Part shown: positions 8,664 through 17,388 of the stretch, one piece after another | Position numbering within the stretch: position 1 is the first letter of the stretch | How the letters are laid out: every line of letters begins with the position of its first letter | Source of the DNA: Pullichristensenella excrementipullorum | GTDB taxonomy: Bacteria; Bacillota; Clostridia; Christensenellales; Aristaeellaceae | DNA: 64,000 bases | NCBI GenBank assembly: GCA_018713365.1 | Contig: DVOU01000020.1 | Span: 1 to 64,000 of the forward strand | Direction of reading: 5' to 3' | The notes under the pieces: model-generated | The model's input: the letters and a program-made list of their open reading frames with translations, nothing else | What the model was told of the DNA's origin: nothing | Database searches by the model: none | Made by a program: the position numbers and the translations under genes

Positions 8664-8708
8664 GCATAATTCGCGGCGGGGATGGTAAAACCTTGGCGCA
8701 GGGCAGGG

Positions 8709-8736
8709 AAAAGCCGTCCGGGGCGGCCGGACGGCT
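8709..8736 (-). terminator. Rho-independent terminator after the zinc-ribbon membrane protein gene
   Basis: Read on the minus strand, AGCCGTCCGG and CCGGACGGCT form a ten-base stem followed by TTTTCC, five bases after the stop codon at 8741. Confidence 0.85.
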
Positions 8737-8740
8737 CTGG

Positions 8741-9481
8741 TCACTGGCGGAAGAGCGCGCCGCAGAAGCGACAAGCCTTCCGATTTGCGTCCTGCTCTTT
8801 CCCGCAGGCGGGACAGATCATTGTGGGAGCGCTGCGGTCAACGGCGAATACCCGGCAGCCATGTTTGGCAAAGGCTTGAACTTTCGCCATAGCCCCATAA
8901 GCGTCTTCTCCGTACAGTCTTTCATTGGTCACTATGCGAGCCAAAATTTTCAAAAACTCTTCGGTATCTTTGTCGCTCTTATCGAGCTTCTGCGAAAGAT
9001 AATCGTATATCTCCGCAGCATTCTTCATCTCCTGCATATCGGACATCATTTCTTCGCTGATGGACTCCCTTGGATCGACGGACACTTCTAACTTGGGCTG
9101 TTGAGGCGCTGGACGCTCGGGCTTGCTGGTGGAGACCCCGGCGGAAGCTGCCACGGGCTGCGCCTTGGCGGGAGCTTTCTCTGGCGCTGCTGCCGGCTGG
9201 CTTTCTTCCCTGTTTCCCTGCTTGAGCGCTTCCAATTCCTTCTCGATGCGCTGCAGGGCGGCGTTGTTTGCGCAGGTCTTGTCCACGAGTTCTCCGAAGC
9301 CGTACAGGAACAGATAGGTGATGGCCATGGAGAAAGCGCCCACGAGCATGACCGGCCAGCCGATGGCGCCGAGGCCCTGCGAGATGAGCGCAATGCCGGC
9401 GATGACGCAGGCGATGATGCCGATGACACAGAGGATGGAAACGACGGATTTGATGGTCTGCCCGATGTTGCTTTCGTTCAT
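8741..9481 (-). CDS. Membrane protein with C-terminal zinc ribbon, function unknown
   Basis: A 246-residue protein. The start at 9481 (MNESNIGQTIK) follows an AGGAGAGG site. Two membrane segments occupy residues ~10-65 (VVSILCVIGIIACVIAGIAL and WPVMLVGAFSMAITYLFLYG). A short coiled coil, a Pro/Ala-rich linker (~90-130) and an acidic helical domain follow. The protein ends with a treble-clef or rubredoxin-like ribbon, CPACGKEQDANRKACRFCG. A likely topology has the linker and ribbon in the cytoplasm. I do not recognise the family. Similar zinc-ribbon/TM/linker proteins are common in clostridia and usually uncharacterised. It stands alone between two terminators. Confidence 0.8.
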   Translation of the reverse strand: MNESNIGQTIKSVVSILCVIGIIACVIAGIALISQGLGAIGWPVMLVGAFSMAITYLFLYGFGELVDKTCANNAALQRIEKELEALKQGNREESQPAAAPEKAPAKAQPVAASAGVSTSKPERPAPQQPKLEVSVDPRESISEEMMSDMQEMKNAAEIYDYLSQKLDKSDKDTEEFLKILARIVTNERLYGEDAYGAMAKVQAFAKHGCRVFAVDRSAPTMICPACGKEQDANRKACRFCGALFRQ

Positions 9482-9568
9482 TGCCCTGTCCCTCTCCTGT
9501 ATGGATTTTACAGGAATATTATACATTCTGAACCATTAAATGTCAATACTGCGGCGCGGCAACGAGAA

Positions 9569-9600
9569 ATGCCGGATGGCGCGAAAGTGCCGTCCGGCAT
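9569..9600. other. Strong hairpin ahead of a small ORF
   Basis: ATGCCGGA...TCCGGCAT form a GC-rich inverted repeat with an inner extension. No T-run follows on the plus strand, so it is not a standard terminator. It precedes the ribosome site of the 33-codon ORF at 9623. Confidence 0.6.
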
Positions 9601-9622
9601 ATGCTGTTTGGAGGGTGAGAAA

Positions 9623-9724
9623 ATGAAATTGAAAGAACTGCTTTGTGCGTTTCGCCGCCTCTGGCGGGGCGCGACGCTTCTGCGCGCCCCGCGCTGGGGC
9701 GGGTTTGGCGCGGGGGAAGTGTGA
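9623..9724 (+). CDS. Possible 33-residue basic peptide
   Basis: A short ORF starting MKLKELLCAFRRLWRG and ending GFGAGEV. It has a strong GGAGG at a good distance (9609-9613 region, then GTGAGAAA before ATG). The peptide is basic and amphipathic at its N-terminus, with Trp residues and no hydrophobic core long enough for a membrane helix. No family is recognised. It lies between two minus-strand genes, and no convincing plus-strand promoter was found. It could be a real small protein, a leader peptide or chance. Confidence 0.4.
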   Translation: MKLKELLCAFRRLWRGATLLRAPRWGGFGAGEV

Positions 9725-9730
9725 GGGGCG

Positions 9731-11308
9731 TCATTTCCCCCGCTTGGGTATCTCCGGCAGCTTTGGCCGCCGCTTTTTGGCGCTGTCGTGGGTGTGGATG
9801 TAGTGGATGGCGTCGGTGACGGAGAGGAACATACGGTGCTGGCGGTGGTAGTCCGCGCTCCCCTGCGGCTTATGCTCGATGATGACAGGGCGCATGGTCA
9901 GGTTGAGCTTCCAGTCCGCCACGGCGGTGTGGACGCAGAGCAGGGGTTCCTCGTATTCGCAGTTCAGGCCGAGGCGGGCGCAGAGGGCGAGCAGGTTTTC
10001 CGGCGTTTCGTCCTCCCGCTCCCGCGTTTCGAGGGACATGGATATCTGTATATCGTATTTGGGGGTGGGCTTGCATTCGCGGCAGGGCTGATAGCCGGCG
10101 TTGTGGGCCTGTTGGCAGGTGCTGAAACCGCGCAGGTGCGTAAGGCCATTCAGTTTGCGGCAGGTGCGCAGGTGGAAGGTCTTGTAGCCGCGCGATGCCC
10201 AAAAGGCGCAGTCCGTGGCGGTGAGCGTGGCCATGTCCCGGCGCTGGGTGTCGGTCATCTCCGTCTGCCGGGCGCTTTCCCGCTCCTGCACGGCCTGCCG
10301 GTGGCGGGCGAGGGCGCGCTTTGCCTTTTTATCCAGCCAGGGGGCGACGCTCTCCTTTTCCGTCCTGGGCGTGGCAAAGGCGAAGAGGCCGGGGACGGGC
10401 TTGCAGCGCTTGCATGGGCGTCGGCCCGTGTTCACGCAGGTATCGTAATAGACCGCGCCGTTGAAGGTGCGCCGGGTGGAGAGGAGCGCGGGGCAATCGC
10501 CGCGATGGAAGACCGGGGAATCGGGGAAATAGAAGTAGCCGCAGCGGCGCAGGCGGATGTTTTCGGCGTTGTATTCCCGCAGGGCGCGCTTCCACGCCTG
10601 CGCGGCGCACGTTGGGCAGGGCTGGTAGCCATGGTCCAGACAGGTCTTGACCGTGACGCCCTGCAGGCCGTGGAGCCGCGCAAGGCAGGGGCTGTCCGCC
10701 GCGTGGACGAGGCCCGTTTTCTGGTCGTACCAGAGGGGGAACGCCCTTTGCGTTCTCGGCGCCTCGCGCTTGTGGGCGGGGGCTTCCAGCGCGGACGTCG
10801 GGATGTTCATGGCGCGCATCAGGCGCTGCACGACCACCACGTCGTTCATGGCGCAGTGCGCCGCGCCCGGGATGGAGATGCCGCGATCGCGCGCCAGATC
10901 GTATGGCTCGCCGCGCACGGCCTTGCCATCGTCCGCGAAGGCAAGGAAGTATGGGCGGAGGATGCGGCGGCGGTGGATAAAGCAGCGCTTGAGCAGCACT
11001 TCCACGAGCAGGGCAAACTTCTTCGGCGGATCGTCCAGCCACCAGCACAGCACGTCGTCCGGCCGCAGCCATCGCTCCAGCCTGCCCAGAACGGTGCTGG
11101 CGGAGGCCGCGGCCTGAAACTCCGCCTGCGAAGCGCCGGTGAAGGCGACATGGCCCCACGGGGGCGTGACGCCATCCTGCGGGCGCATCCTCTCAAAGAA
11201 CATGGAGAGCGTGCGCCAGTGCGCGTCCACGCGCAGGGCGGCGATCTGCGTCGGGCAAATGCGATGTTCGCCCACGCGGAACCATTCCATATCCATGATG
11301 ACGTACAT
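9731..11308 (-). CDS. DEDD exonuclease-like protein with three Ada-like zinc knuckles
   Basis: A 525-residue cytoplasmic protein. The start at 11308 (MYVIMDMEWF) is preferred over upstream ATGs because a good promoter lies at 11340-11368. The N-terminal ~170 residues look like a DnaQ-type 3'-5' exonuclease: Asp6-x-Glu8 in MDMEWF, and a distal HCAMNDVVVVQRLM that can supply the His/Asp pair. The middle and C-terminal parts contain three copies of an Ada-type metal-binding pattern, His-x(3-5)-Cys followed by PC-x2-C: HAADSPC...YQPCPTC, HRGDC...RPCKRC and HLRTC...YQPCREC. The knuckles suggest nucleic-acid binding. No well-known protein with this combination comes to mind. The role (repair, RNA turnover or defence) is unknown. 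Confidence 0.65.
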   Translation of the reverse strand: MYVIMDMEWFRVGEHRICPTQIAALRVDAHWRTLSMFFERMRPQDGVTPPWGHVAFTGASQAEFQAAASASTVLGRLERWLRPDDVLCWWLDDPPKKFALLVEVLLKRCFIHRRRILRPYFLAFADDGKAVRGEPYDLARDRGISIPGAAHCAMNDVVVVQRLMRAMNIPTSALEAPAHKREAPRTQRAFPLWYDQKTGLVHAADSPCLARLHGLQGVTVKTCLDHGYQPCPTCAAQAWKRALREYNAENIRLRRCGYFYFPDSPVFHRGDCPALLSTRRTFNGAVYYDTCVNTGRRPCKRCKPVPGLFAFATPRTEKESVAPWLDKKAKRALARHRQAVQERESARQTEMTDTQRRDMATLTATDCAFWASRGYKTFHLRTCRKLNGLTHLRGFSTCQQAHNAGYQPCRECKPTPKYDIQISMSLETREREDETPENLLALCARLGLNCEYEEPLLCVHTAVADWKLNLTMRPVIIEHKPQGSADYHRQHRMFLSVTDAIHYIHTHDSAKKRRPKLPEIPKRGK

Positions 11309-11339
11309 GCTTCCACACCCCGCGCGCTTTGTTATGTCC

Positions 11340-11368
11340 ATCATAACAAAATCCGACAGCTTTCGCAA
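11340..11368 (-). promoter_or_regulatory. Promoter of the exonuclease-like gene
   Basis: Minus-strand TTGCGA (11363-11368) and TATGAT (11340-11345), 17-base spacer, ending 32 bases before the ATG at 11308. Confidence 0.65.
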
Positions 11369-11384
11369 GGGGGATCTTGCGCGT

Positions 11385-11418
11385 GAAAAGCCGCCCGCCG
11401 CGATTTTGCGACGGGCGG
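11385..11418 (-). terminator. Terminator after the topoisomerase operon
   Basis: Minus-strand CCGCCCGTCGC/CGCGGCGGGCGG hairpin followed by CTTTTC, 20 bases after the stop of the subunit A gene. Confidence 0.85.
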
Positions 11419-11437
11419 TCTGGCCTTGTTATGCGTT

Positions 11438-13858
11438 TCAGCCCATGAGTACGTCTTCCACACTGTCCCCCATGACGGCCAGCACGTAGGGCTGGCCCTT
11501 GCCGGCGCGGGTCTCGATGGCGATCTCCTCGGTGTTGAAGGCCGCTTGCGCGCCGCTCTTCTGGAAGACGGTGAAGGGGCGCGCCTCGCGCACGGGCAGG
11601 GCGGCGACGATGGCTTCGCCGTTCATGCCGTTCTTTAGGAAGGTGATGGCCTTGAGGCCCTTGCCGCCGCGCGCCTGCCGGTCGAAATCCAAGAGCAGGC
11701 AGCGCTTCATGTAGCCGCGATCGGTGACGAGCAGGGCTTCGCCCTCGCCATCGTGGGCGATGCAGGCAATGGCACGGTCGTTCGGCGCAAGCTGAATGGC
11801 CTTGACGCCCGCCGCCGTGCGGCCCAGCACGCTGACCTCGGCAAGGCTGAAGCAGATGGCCATGCCCTGCCGGGTGACGACGAGAACGTCCTTGCAGGTC
11901 GTCGGCGGCAGCACGGCGGCCAGTTTGTCGCCCTCGCGCAGCGTCAGCGCCGCGTAGCGCGCCTTGCGCACGTTGAGGTCGGCAACGGCCATGCGCTTGA
12001 TGAGGCCGCCCTCGGTGAGCAGCGTCATCTCGCCCGCCCAGTCCTTGCCCGGGGCGTAGACGAAGGTGAAGCGCTCGTCCGCCGCCAGACCCGCCAGGAG
12101 GCCGCCCAGCGGCAGACCGCGGTCGCGGGGGCGGCACTCGGGGATCTGGGAAACGCCCACGGCGTAGCAGTTGCCCGCGTCGGTGAAGAAGAGCAGCTTT
12201 TCATCGGTCATCACGTCCAGCTGCGCGCGCGGCGGCTCCGCGCCCTCCAGCGCCTTTTCCGCGGCGCGGCGGGCGAAGCGGCGCACAAAGCCCGCGCGGG
12301 TGACGACCACGGTGGCCTCGTCCGCCACCGGGGCTTCTTCCTCGATGACGATCTCGTCGAAGGAATCCACGAGCTGGGTGCGGCGCGCGTCGGCGTACTT
12401 TTCGCCGATCTCCTCCAGTTCCTTTTTGATGACGTTCATCAGCTTTTTCTCGCTGGCAAGGATGGCTTTTAAGGAGGCGATGCGCTTTTCCAGCTCCGCG
12501 TACTCCTTGCGCAGCGTGAGTATCTCCAGATTCGTCAGGCGCTGCAGGCGCATATCGAGGATGGCCTGCGCCTGCAGTTCCGTGAGGGAGAAGCGCTGCA
12601 TCAGTTTGTCGCGCGCCTCGCGGGGGGTCTTGCTGCCGCGGATGAGGCGGATGACCTCGTCGAGGTTATCCACGGCGACGATCAGCCCTTCGAGGATGTG
12701 GGCGCGCGCCTCGGCCTGCTCCAGTTCGTGGCGGGTGCGGCGGGTGACGACGTTTTTCTGGTGGCGGATGTAGTGGCCGATGAGCGCCTTGAGGCCGAGC
12801 TGCACGGGCTTGCCGTCGGCGATGGCCACCATGTTGACGCCCACCGTCACCTGCAGATCGGAGTATTTGTAGAGGACGTTGAGTACCTTCTGGGGATCGA
12901 CATCGCGCTTTAATTCAATGACCGCGCGCATGCCCTGCCGGTCGGACTCATCGCGGATGTCGTTGATGCCGGAAAGCAGGGATTTCTTTTCCTCGCTGAG
13001 GCGCAGGATCTTTTCCAGCATCGCCGACTTATTGACCTGATAGGGGATCTCGCGGATGACCAGAAGCGTCTTGCCGTTGGCCGCCGGTTCGATCTCCACC
13101 TTGGCGCGCAGTTTGAGCTTGCCGCGGCCGGTCTGGTAGGCCTCAAACAGTTCGCCGTCTCTGGCCAGCACGCCGCCGGTGGGAAAGTCCGGCGCGGGGA
13201 TGTGGCGCATCAGTTCCTCGGTGGTGATGTCCGGGTTTTCAATCTGCGCCACGGTGGCGGCGATGGCCTCGCCCAGATTGTGCGGGGGGATGTTGGTGGC
13301 AAGGCCCACGGCGATGCCGTTGGCGCCGTTGACCAGCAGATTGGGGAAGCGGCCGGGCAGCACGTCCGGCTCCTTCTGCGTATCGTCAAAGTTGAGGTGG
13401 AAGCCCACGGTGTCCTTGTCGATGTCCTGCAAAAGCACTTGGGCAAGTTCGGTCATGCGCGCCTCGGTGTAGCGCATCGCCGCGGGGCTGTCGCCGTCGA
13501 TGGAGCCGAAGTTGCCGTGGCCGTCCACCAGCGGCGCGCGCATCACGAAGGGCTGCGCCATGCGCGCCAGCGCGTCGTAGACGCTGATATCGCCGTGGGG
13601 GTGGAATTTACCAAGGCAATCGCCGACGATGCGGGCGCACTTGCGGTGCGGCTTGTCGAAGGTGTTGCCCAGTTCGTGCATGGTGTAGAGTATGCGGCGC
13701 TGCACGGGTTTTAAGCCATCCTCCACGCGCGGCAGGGCGCGCTCCAAGATGACGTATTCCGAGTAGGGCATCATCGAATCGTGCATGACCTCTTCCATGG
13801 ACTTTTGCACGATCTGCTCGGAAAAGATGATCTTGTCGTCCTTTTTCCTTCCCGCCAT
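11438..13858 (-). CDS. parC: Type IIA DNA topoisomerase subunit A (ParC-like)
   Basis: An 806-residue breakage-reunion subunit. It cuts and rejoins DNA through a catalytic tyrosine, visible in AAMRYTEARM (~Tyr124). The N-terminal QRRILYTMHELG and GKFHPHGD quinolone-region motifs are intact. The C-terminal ~300 residues form the beta-pinwheel with blades such as VVVTRAGFVRRFARR. The wording YVILERALPRVEDGLKPVQR is what I associate with clostridial topoisomerase IV rather than gyrase. However, QARGGKG near residue 738 is a one-change match to the GyrA box, so a gyrase-like wrapping activity cannot be excluded. It is translated three bases after the subunit B stop, in an operon. Confidence 0.85.
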   Translation of the reverse strand: MAGRKKDDKIIFSEQIVQKSMEEVMHDSMMPYSEYVILERALPRVEDGLKPVQRRILYTMHELGNTFDKPHRKCARIVGDCLGKFHPHGDISVYDALARMAQPFVMRAPLVDGHGNFGSIDGDSPAAMRYTEARMTELAQVLLQDIDKDTVGFHLNFDDTQKEPDVLPGRFPNLLVNGANGIAVGLATNIPPHNLGEAIAATVAQIENPDITTEELMRHIPAPDFPTGGVLARDGELFEAYQTGRGKLKLRAKVEIEPAANGKTLLVIREIPYQVNKSAMLEKILRLSEEKKSLLSGINDIRDESDRQGMRAVIELKRDVDPQKVLNVLYKYSDLQVTVGVNMVAIADGKPVQLGLKALIGHYIRHQKNVVTRRTRHELEQAEARAHILEGLIVAVDNLDEVIRLIRGSKTPREARDKLMQRFSLTELQAQAILDMRLQRLTNLEILTLRKEYAELEKRIASLKAILASEKKLMNVIKKELEEIGEKYADARRTQLVDSFDEIVIEEEAPVADEATVVVTRAGFVRRFARRAAEKALEGAEPPRAQLDVMTDEKLLFFTDAGNCYAVGVSQIPECRPRDRGLPLGGLLAGLAADERFTFVYAPGKDWAGEMTLLTEGGLIKRMAVADLNVRKARYAALTLREGDKLAAVLPPTTCKDVLVVTRQGMAICFSLAEVSVLGRTAAGVKAIQLAPNDRAIACIAHDGEGEALLVTDRGYMKRCLLLDFDRQARGGKGLKAITFLKNGMNGEAIVAALPVREARPFTVFQKSGAQAAFNTEEIAIETRAGKGQPYVLAVMGDSVEDVLMG

Positions 13859-13861
13859 GCC

Positions 13862-15823
13862 TTACTCCCCTTCCCGAACGGGTTCAAAATCGTCCACGTG
13901 GTTGAAATTGGCGTATTCCTGAATGTATTCGCGGCGCGGCTCCACCTTGTCGCCCATCAGCACGGTGACGCGGCGCTCGGCCTCGGCGAGGTCTTCGATG
14001 GTGACCTGCACCATCTTGCGGCCGTTGGGGTTCATGGTGGTCTCCCAGAGCTGTTCCGGGTTCATTTCGCCCAGGCCCTTGTAGCGCTGCACGCTGTAAC
14101 CGCGGCCGAGCTTCTTCGTGGCCCTCGCCAGCTCCTTTTCGTCGAAGCAGTAGATATGCTCCGCGCCCTTCTTCGCGCAGTAGAGCGGCGGCATGCCGAT
14201 GTAGACGTGGCCGTCGGTGACCAGTTCGCGCATGTAGCGGAAGAAGAAGGTCAAGAGGATGGCGCGGATGTGCGCGCCGTCCTGATCGGCGTCCGAGAGG
14301 ATGATGACGCGGTTATACTTGAGGTGCGTAAGGTCAAACTCCTCGCCGATGCCCGTGCCCAGCGCGGTGATGATGGAGCGGAACTCCTCGTTGGCCAGCA
14401 CCTGGTCGATGCGCTTTTTCTCGGCGTTGAGGGGCTTGCCGCGCAGGGGCAGAATGGCCTGGAAGCGCCGGTCGCGGCCCTGCTTGGCGCTGCCGCCGGC
14501 GGAATCGCCCTCGACGATGAACAGTTCGTTCTCCTTCCAGTTGCGGCCGGTGCAGCTGGAGAGCTTGCCCACCAGCGGCGCGGCCTCGAGCTGGTTTTTC
14601 TGCCGCGCCACGTCGCGCGCCTTGCGCGCCGCCTCGCGCACCTTGGCGGCCTTGACCGCCTTTTCGACGATGCGGGTGGCGACTTCCTGATTTTTGAGGT
14701 CGTCCAGGTACAGCGAAAGCTGCTCAAGACAGATGGCCTCGACGATGGGACGCACCTCCGTGTTGCCCAGCCTCCCCTTGGTCTGGCCCTCGAACTGCGG
14801 CTTCTGCACGCCGGCGTAGACCACGGCGGTCATGCCCTCGCGGAAGTCCTCGCCGGAGAGGTTGTTGTCCTTTTCCTTGAGCAGGCCCACGCGGCGGGCG
14901 TAGTCGTTGAACGCCTTGGTGACGGCGGCCTTGAAGCCCGTCTCGTGCGTGCCGCCCTCGCCGGTGGGCACGTTGTTGACGAAGGAATAGATGTTTTCCG
15001 TGTAGGAATCCGTATACTGGATGGCCACGCGCAGAAGCGTGCCCTCGCGCCGGCCCTCGAAGGTGATGGGGTCGGTGATGGTCTGCTTGTCCGTATTGAG
15101 GTACTGCACGAAGTCGGCAAGGCCGCCCTCATAGCAGTACTCGCGGCGGCGGCGCGTCTCGTCCTTTTCCCGCTCGTCGGTGAAGATAAAGCGCACGCCC
15201 TGATTGAGGTAGGCCAGTTCGCGCACGCGGCGGCGCACGGTGTCGCCGTTGAAGTGGGTGTCCTCGAACACGCGCGGGTCGGGCTTGAAGCAGACCTGCG
15301 TGCCGCGCTTGCGGGTGTTGCCCACCTTTTCCAAGGGCGCGACGGCGTGGCCGGAGACGATCTTGCCGGTCTTTCTGTCCTCATAGGACTCGAAGCGGAT
15401 GTGGTAGTGGCTGTAATCGCGGAACACATCCACCGTCACCCACTCGGAGAGGGCGTTGACCACGGACGCGCCCACGCCGTGCAGGCCGCCGGAATAGGCG
15501 TAGTTTTTGTTGTTGAACTTGCCGCCGGCGTGCAGCTGCGTGTAGACGACCTCAACGCCGGAGACGCCAAGTTGCGGGTGGATGTCCACGGGGATGCCGC
15601 GGCCGTTGTCCGTCACCTCGCAGGAGCCGTCCTTTTTCAGCGTCACGGTGATCTCGGTGGCGAAGCCATTGGAAGCCTCGTCGATGGCGTTATCGACGAT
15701 CTCCCAGATGAGGTGGTGCAGCCCGCGCGCGCCGGTGGAGCCGATGTACATGCCCGGGCGCATGCGCACCGCGTCGAGGCCCTCGAGTACCTGTATGTCG
15801 GTGGCGGAATAGGTCTTTGCCAT
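13862..15823 (-). CDS. parE: Type IIA DNA topoisomerase subunit B (ParE-like)
   Basis: A 653-residue ATPase subunit that pairs with the downstream subunit A. The start at 15823 (MAKTYSATDIQ) is set by GGGAGGGACACC. GHKL ATP-binding motifs are present: EIVDNAIDEA, DNGRGIPV, and GLHGVGASVVNALS. The TOPRIM domain has LFIVEGDSAGG and a DADQDGAHI Mg-binding motif. GLHHLIWEIVDN resembles ParE more than GyrB. The C-terminus has the QRYKGLGEMNPEQLWETTM block. It is the first gene of a two-gene operon; a minus-strand TATAAT lies at 15851-15856. Gyrase-specific copies may be elsewhere in the genome. Confidence 0.87.
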   Translation of the reverse strand: MAKTYSATDIQVLEGLDAVRMRPGMYIGSTGARGLHHLIWEIVDNAIDEASNGFATEITVTLKKDGSCEVTDNGRGIPVDIHPQLGVSGVEVVYTQLHAGGKFNNKNYAYSGGLHGVGASVVNALSEWVTVDVFRDYSHYHIRFESYEDRKTGKIVSGHAVAPLEKVGNTRKRGTQVCFKPDPRVFEDTHFNGDTVRRRVRELAYLNQGVRFIFTDEREKDETRRRREYCYEGGLADFVQYLNTDKQTITDPITFEGRREGTLLRVAIQYTDSYTENIYSFVNNVPTGEGGTHETGFKAAVTKAFNDYARRVGLLKEKDNNLSGEDFREGMTAVVYAGVQKPQFEGQTKGRLGNTEVRPIVEAICLEQLSLYLDDLKNQEVATRIVEKAVKAAKVREAARKARDVARQKNQLEAAPLVGKLSSCTGRNWKENELFIVEGDSAGGSAKQGRDRRFQAILPLRGKPLNAEKKRIDQVLANEEFRSIITALGTGIGEEFDLTHLKYNRVIILSDADQDGAHIRAILLTFFFRYMRELVTDGHVYIGMPPLYCAKKGAEHIYCFDEKELARATKKLGRGYSVQRYKGLGEMNPEQLWETTMNPNGRKMVQVTIEDLAEAERRVTVLMGDKVEPRREYIQEYANFNHVDDFEPVREGE

Positions 15824-15895
15824 GGTGTCCCTCCCAATAAGTCTGCCACTATTATACAGCATGGACGTTAACTGGATATGAAACGCCGCGCAGGG

Positions 15896-15924
15896 AAAAG
15901 CCCTGTGCGGGTGGCACAGGGCTT
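15896..15924 (-). terminator. Terminator of the decarboxylase operon
   Basis: Minus-strand AAGCCCTGTGC/GCACAGGGCTT stem-loop followed by TTCCC, 18 bases after the oadA stop codon. Confidence 0.85.
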
Positions 15925-15942
15925 GAATGGATGTTGTATGCC

Positions 15943-17340
15943 TTAGACGGGCATCACGTGGTTCTCCTTGTCCAGGAGGGAGTTGTCCAGCTTGAGCTGC
16001 TGGGCCTGCCGGTACTCGAAGAACTTGGTGGCCACCTGCGGGAACAGGGCGTAGGTCAGCACGTCCTCTTCCTGCGTGATGTACTGGCCGATCTCCTTGC
16101 GGTACTTCTCCAGTTCCGGCGCGATGTCGTCGGCGGGGCGATGGGTGATGACCTTGGCATCGCCAATGACCTTGCGGCGCACTTCCTCGTTCACCGGGGC
16201 GGGCAGGCGGCCGTACTCGCCGCGCATCAGGCCCTGGGACTCCTTGGGGTTGAGCTTGTAGCGCTCGCCGGAAAGCACATTCATCACGGCCTGCGTGCCG
16301 ACGATCTGGCTGGTCGGGGTAACCAGCGGCGGATAGCCGAAGTCCTCGCGCACGCGCGGGATCTCCGCCAAGACGTCGTAGAACTTGTCGGAGGCGTTGG
16401 CCTGCTTGAGCTGGTTGATGAGGTTGGAAAGCATGCCGCCCGGCACCTGATACAGAAGCGTGTTGATGTCCACGGACAGCACCTTGGGATCGAGGAAGCC
16501 TTCGGCCTTCAGCTTATCGGCGACCTTGCGGAAATGCACCGCCGCCTGGGACATGAGGCTGAGGTCCAGGCCGGTATCGTACTCCGTGCCCTGCAGGGTG
16601 GCGACCAGCGGCTCGGTGGCCGGCTGGGAAGTGCCGTTGCCCAGCGGAGAGAGGGCGGTATCGACGATGTCCACGCCGGCTTCGATGGCCTTGAGCAGCG
16701 TCATGTCGCCCGTGCCGGAGGTGTTGTGGGTGTGCAGGTGGATGGGAATCTTGACGCTCTCCTTGAGGCGCTTGACCAGGCTGTACGCCTTGTAGGGCAG
16801 GAGCAGGTTGGCCATGTCCTTGATGCAGATGGTGTCCGCGCCAAGTTCCTCGATCTGCTGCGCGAGTTTTACAAAGTAGTCCTCCGTATGCACGGGGCTG
16901 ACAGTATAACTCATCGCCACTTCGCAGATGCCGCCGTACTTCTTGGTGGCCTTGATGGCCGTTTCGAGGTTGCGCACGTCGTTGAGGGCGTCGAAGATGC
17001 GGATGATGTCGATGCCGTTCTTGATCGACAGGCGCACGAACTCCTCCACCACGTCGTCGGCGTAGTGCTTGTAGCCGAGGATGTTCTGGCCGCGGAAGAG
17101 CATCTGCAGCTTGGTGTTGGGCAGGGCCTTGCGCAGCTTGCGCAGGCGCTCCCACGGGTCTTCGTTCAGAAAGCGCAGGCAGGCGTCGAAGGTCGCGCCG
17201 CCCCAGCATTCGAGGGAATAGTAGCCGATCTTGTCAAGGATCTCGCAGGCGGGCAGCATGTCCTCAGTGCGCATGCGGGTGGCGGCCTGAGACTGGTGCG
17301 CGTCGCGAAGGATGGTATCGGTGATCAAAACCTTCGCCAT
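15943..17340 (-). CDS. oadA: Oxaloacetate/pyruvate carboxyltransferase subunit (OadA/5S type)
   Basis: A 465-residue carboxyltransferase of the OadA, pyruvate carboxylase CT and transcarboxylase 5S family. It moves CO2 between oxaloacetate/pyruvate and biotin. The N-terminal TIM-barrel motif DTILRDAHQS, the RIFDALND block, the IKDMAN loop (metal/biotin lysine) and the metal-binding HLHTHNTSG are all present. It lacks the C-terminal biotin domain found in Klebsiella OadA, so it needs the separate carrier encoded at 19072-19524. It is last in the operon; GGAGG precedes the ATG. The product could work as oxaloacetate decarboxylase with the membrane subunits, or as half of a transcarboxylase. Confidence 0.92.
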   Translation of the reverse strand: MAKVLITDTILRDAHQSQAATRMRTEDMLPACEILDKIGYYSLECWGGATFDACLRFLNEDPWERLRKLRKALPNTKLQMLFRGQNILGYKHYADDVVEEFVRLSIKNGIDIIRIFDALNDVRNLETAIKATKKYGGICEVAMSYTVSPVHTEDYFVKLAQQIEELGADTICIKDMANLLLPYKAYSLVKRLKESVKIPIHLHTHNTSGTGDMTLLKAIEAGVDIVDTALSPLGNGTSQPATEPLVATLQGTEYDTGLDLSLMSQAAVHFRKVADKLKAEGFLDPKVLSVDINTLLYQVPGGMLSNLINQLKQANASDKFYDVLAEIPRVREDFGYPPLVTPTSQIVGTQAVMNVLSGERYKLNPKESQGLMRGEYGRLPAPVNEEVRRKVIGDAKVITHRPADDIAPELEKYRKEIGQYITQEEDVLTYALFPQVATKFFEYRQAQQLKLDNSLLDKENHVMPV

Positions 17341-17388
17341 GGTCGTTTCCTCCTTACAAAGTCTTTAGCCCAACAGGGGCGCGCGGTA

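Noticed and set aside
5835..8669. A 944-codon plus-strand ORF opposite valS
   Set aside because: It is antisense to a certain valS gene, has no ribosome site or family motif, and such long shadows are usual at this GC content.
13781..15871. A 696-codon plus-strand ORF opposite the topoisomerase genes
   Set aside because: Antisense shadow of parE, without a ribosome site or recognisable protein features.
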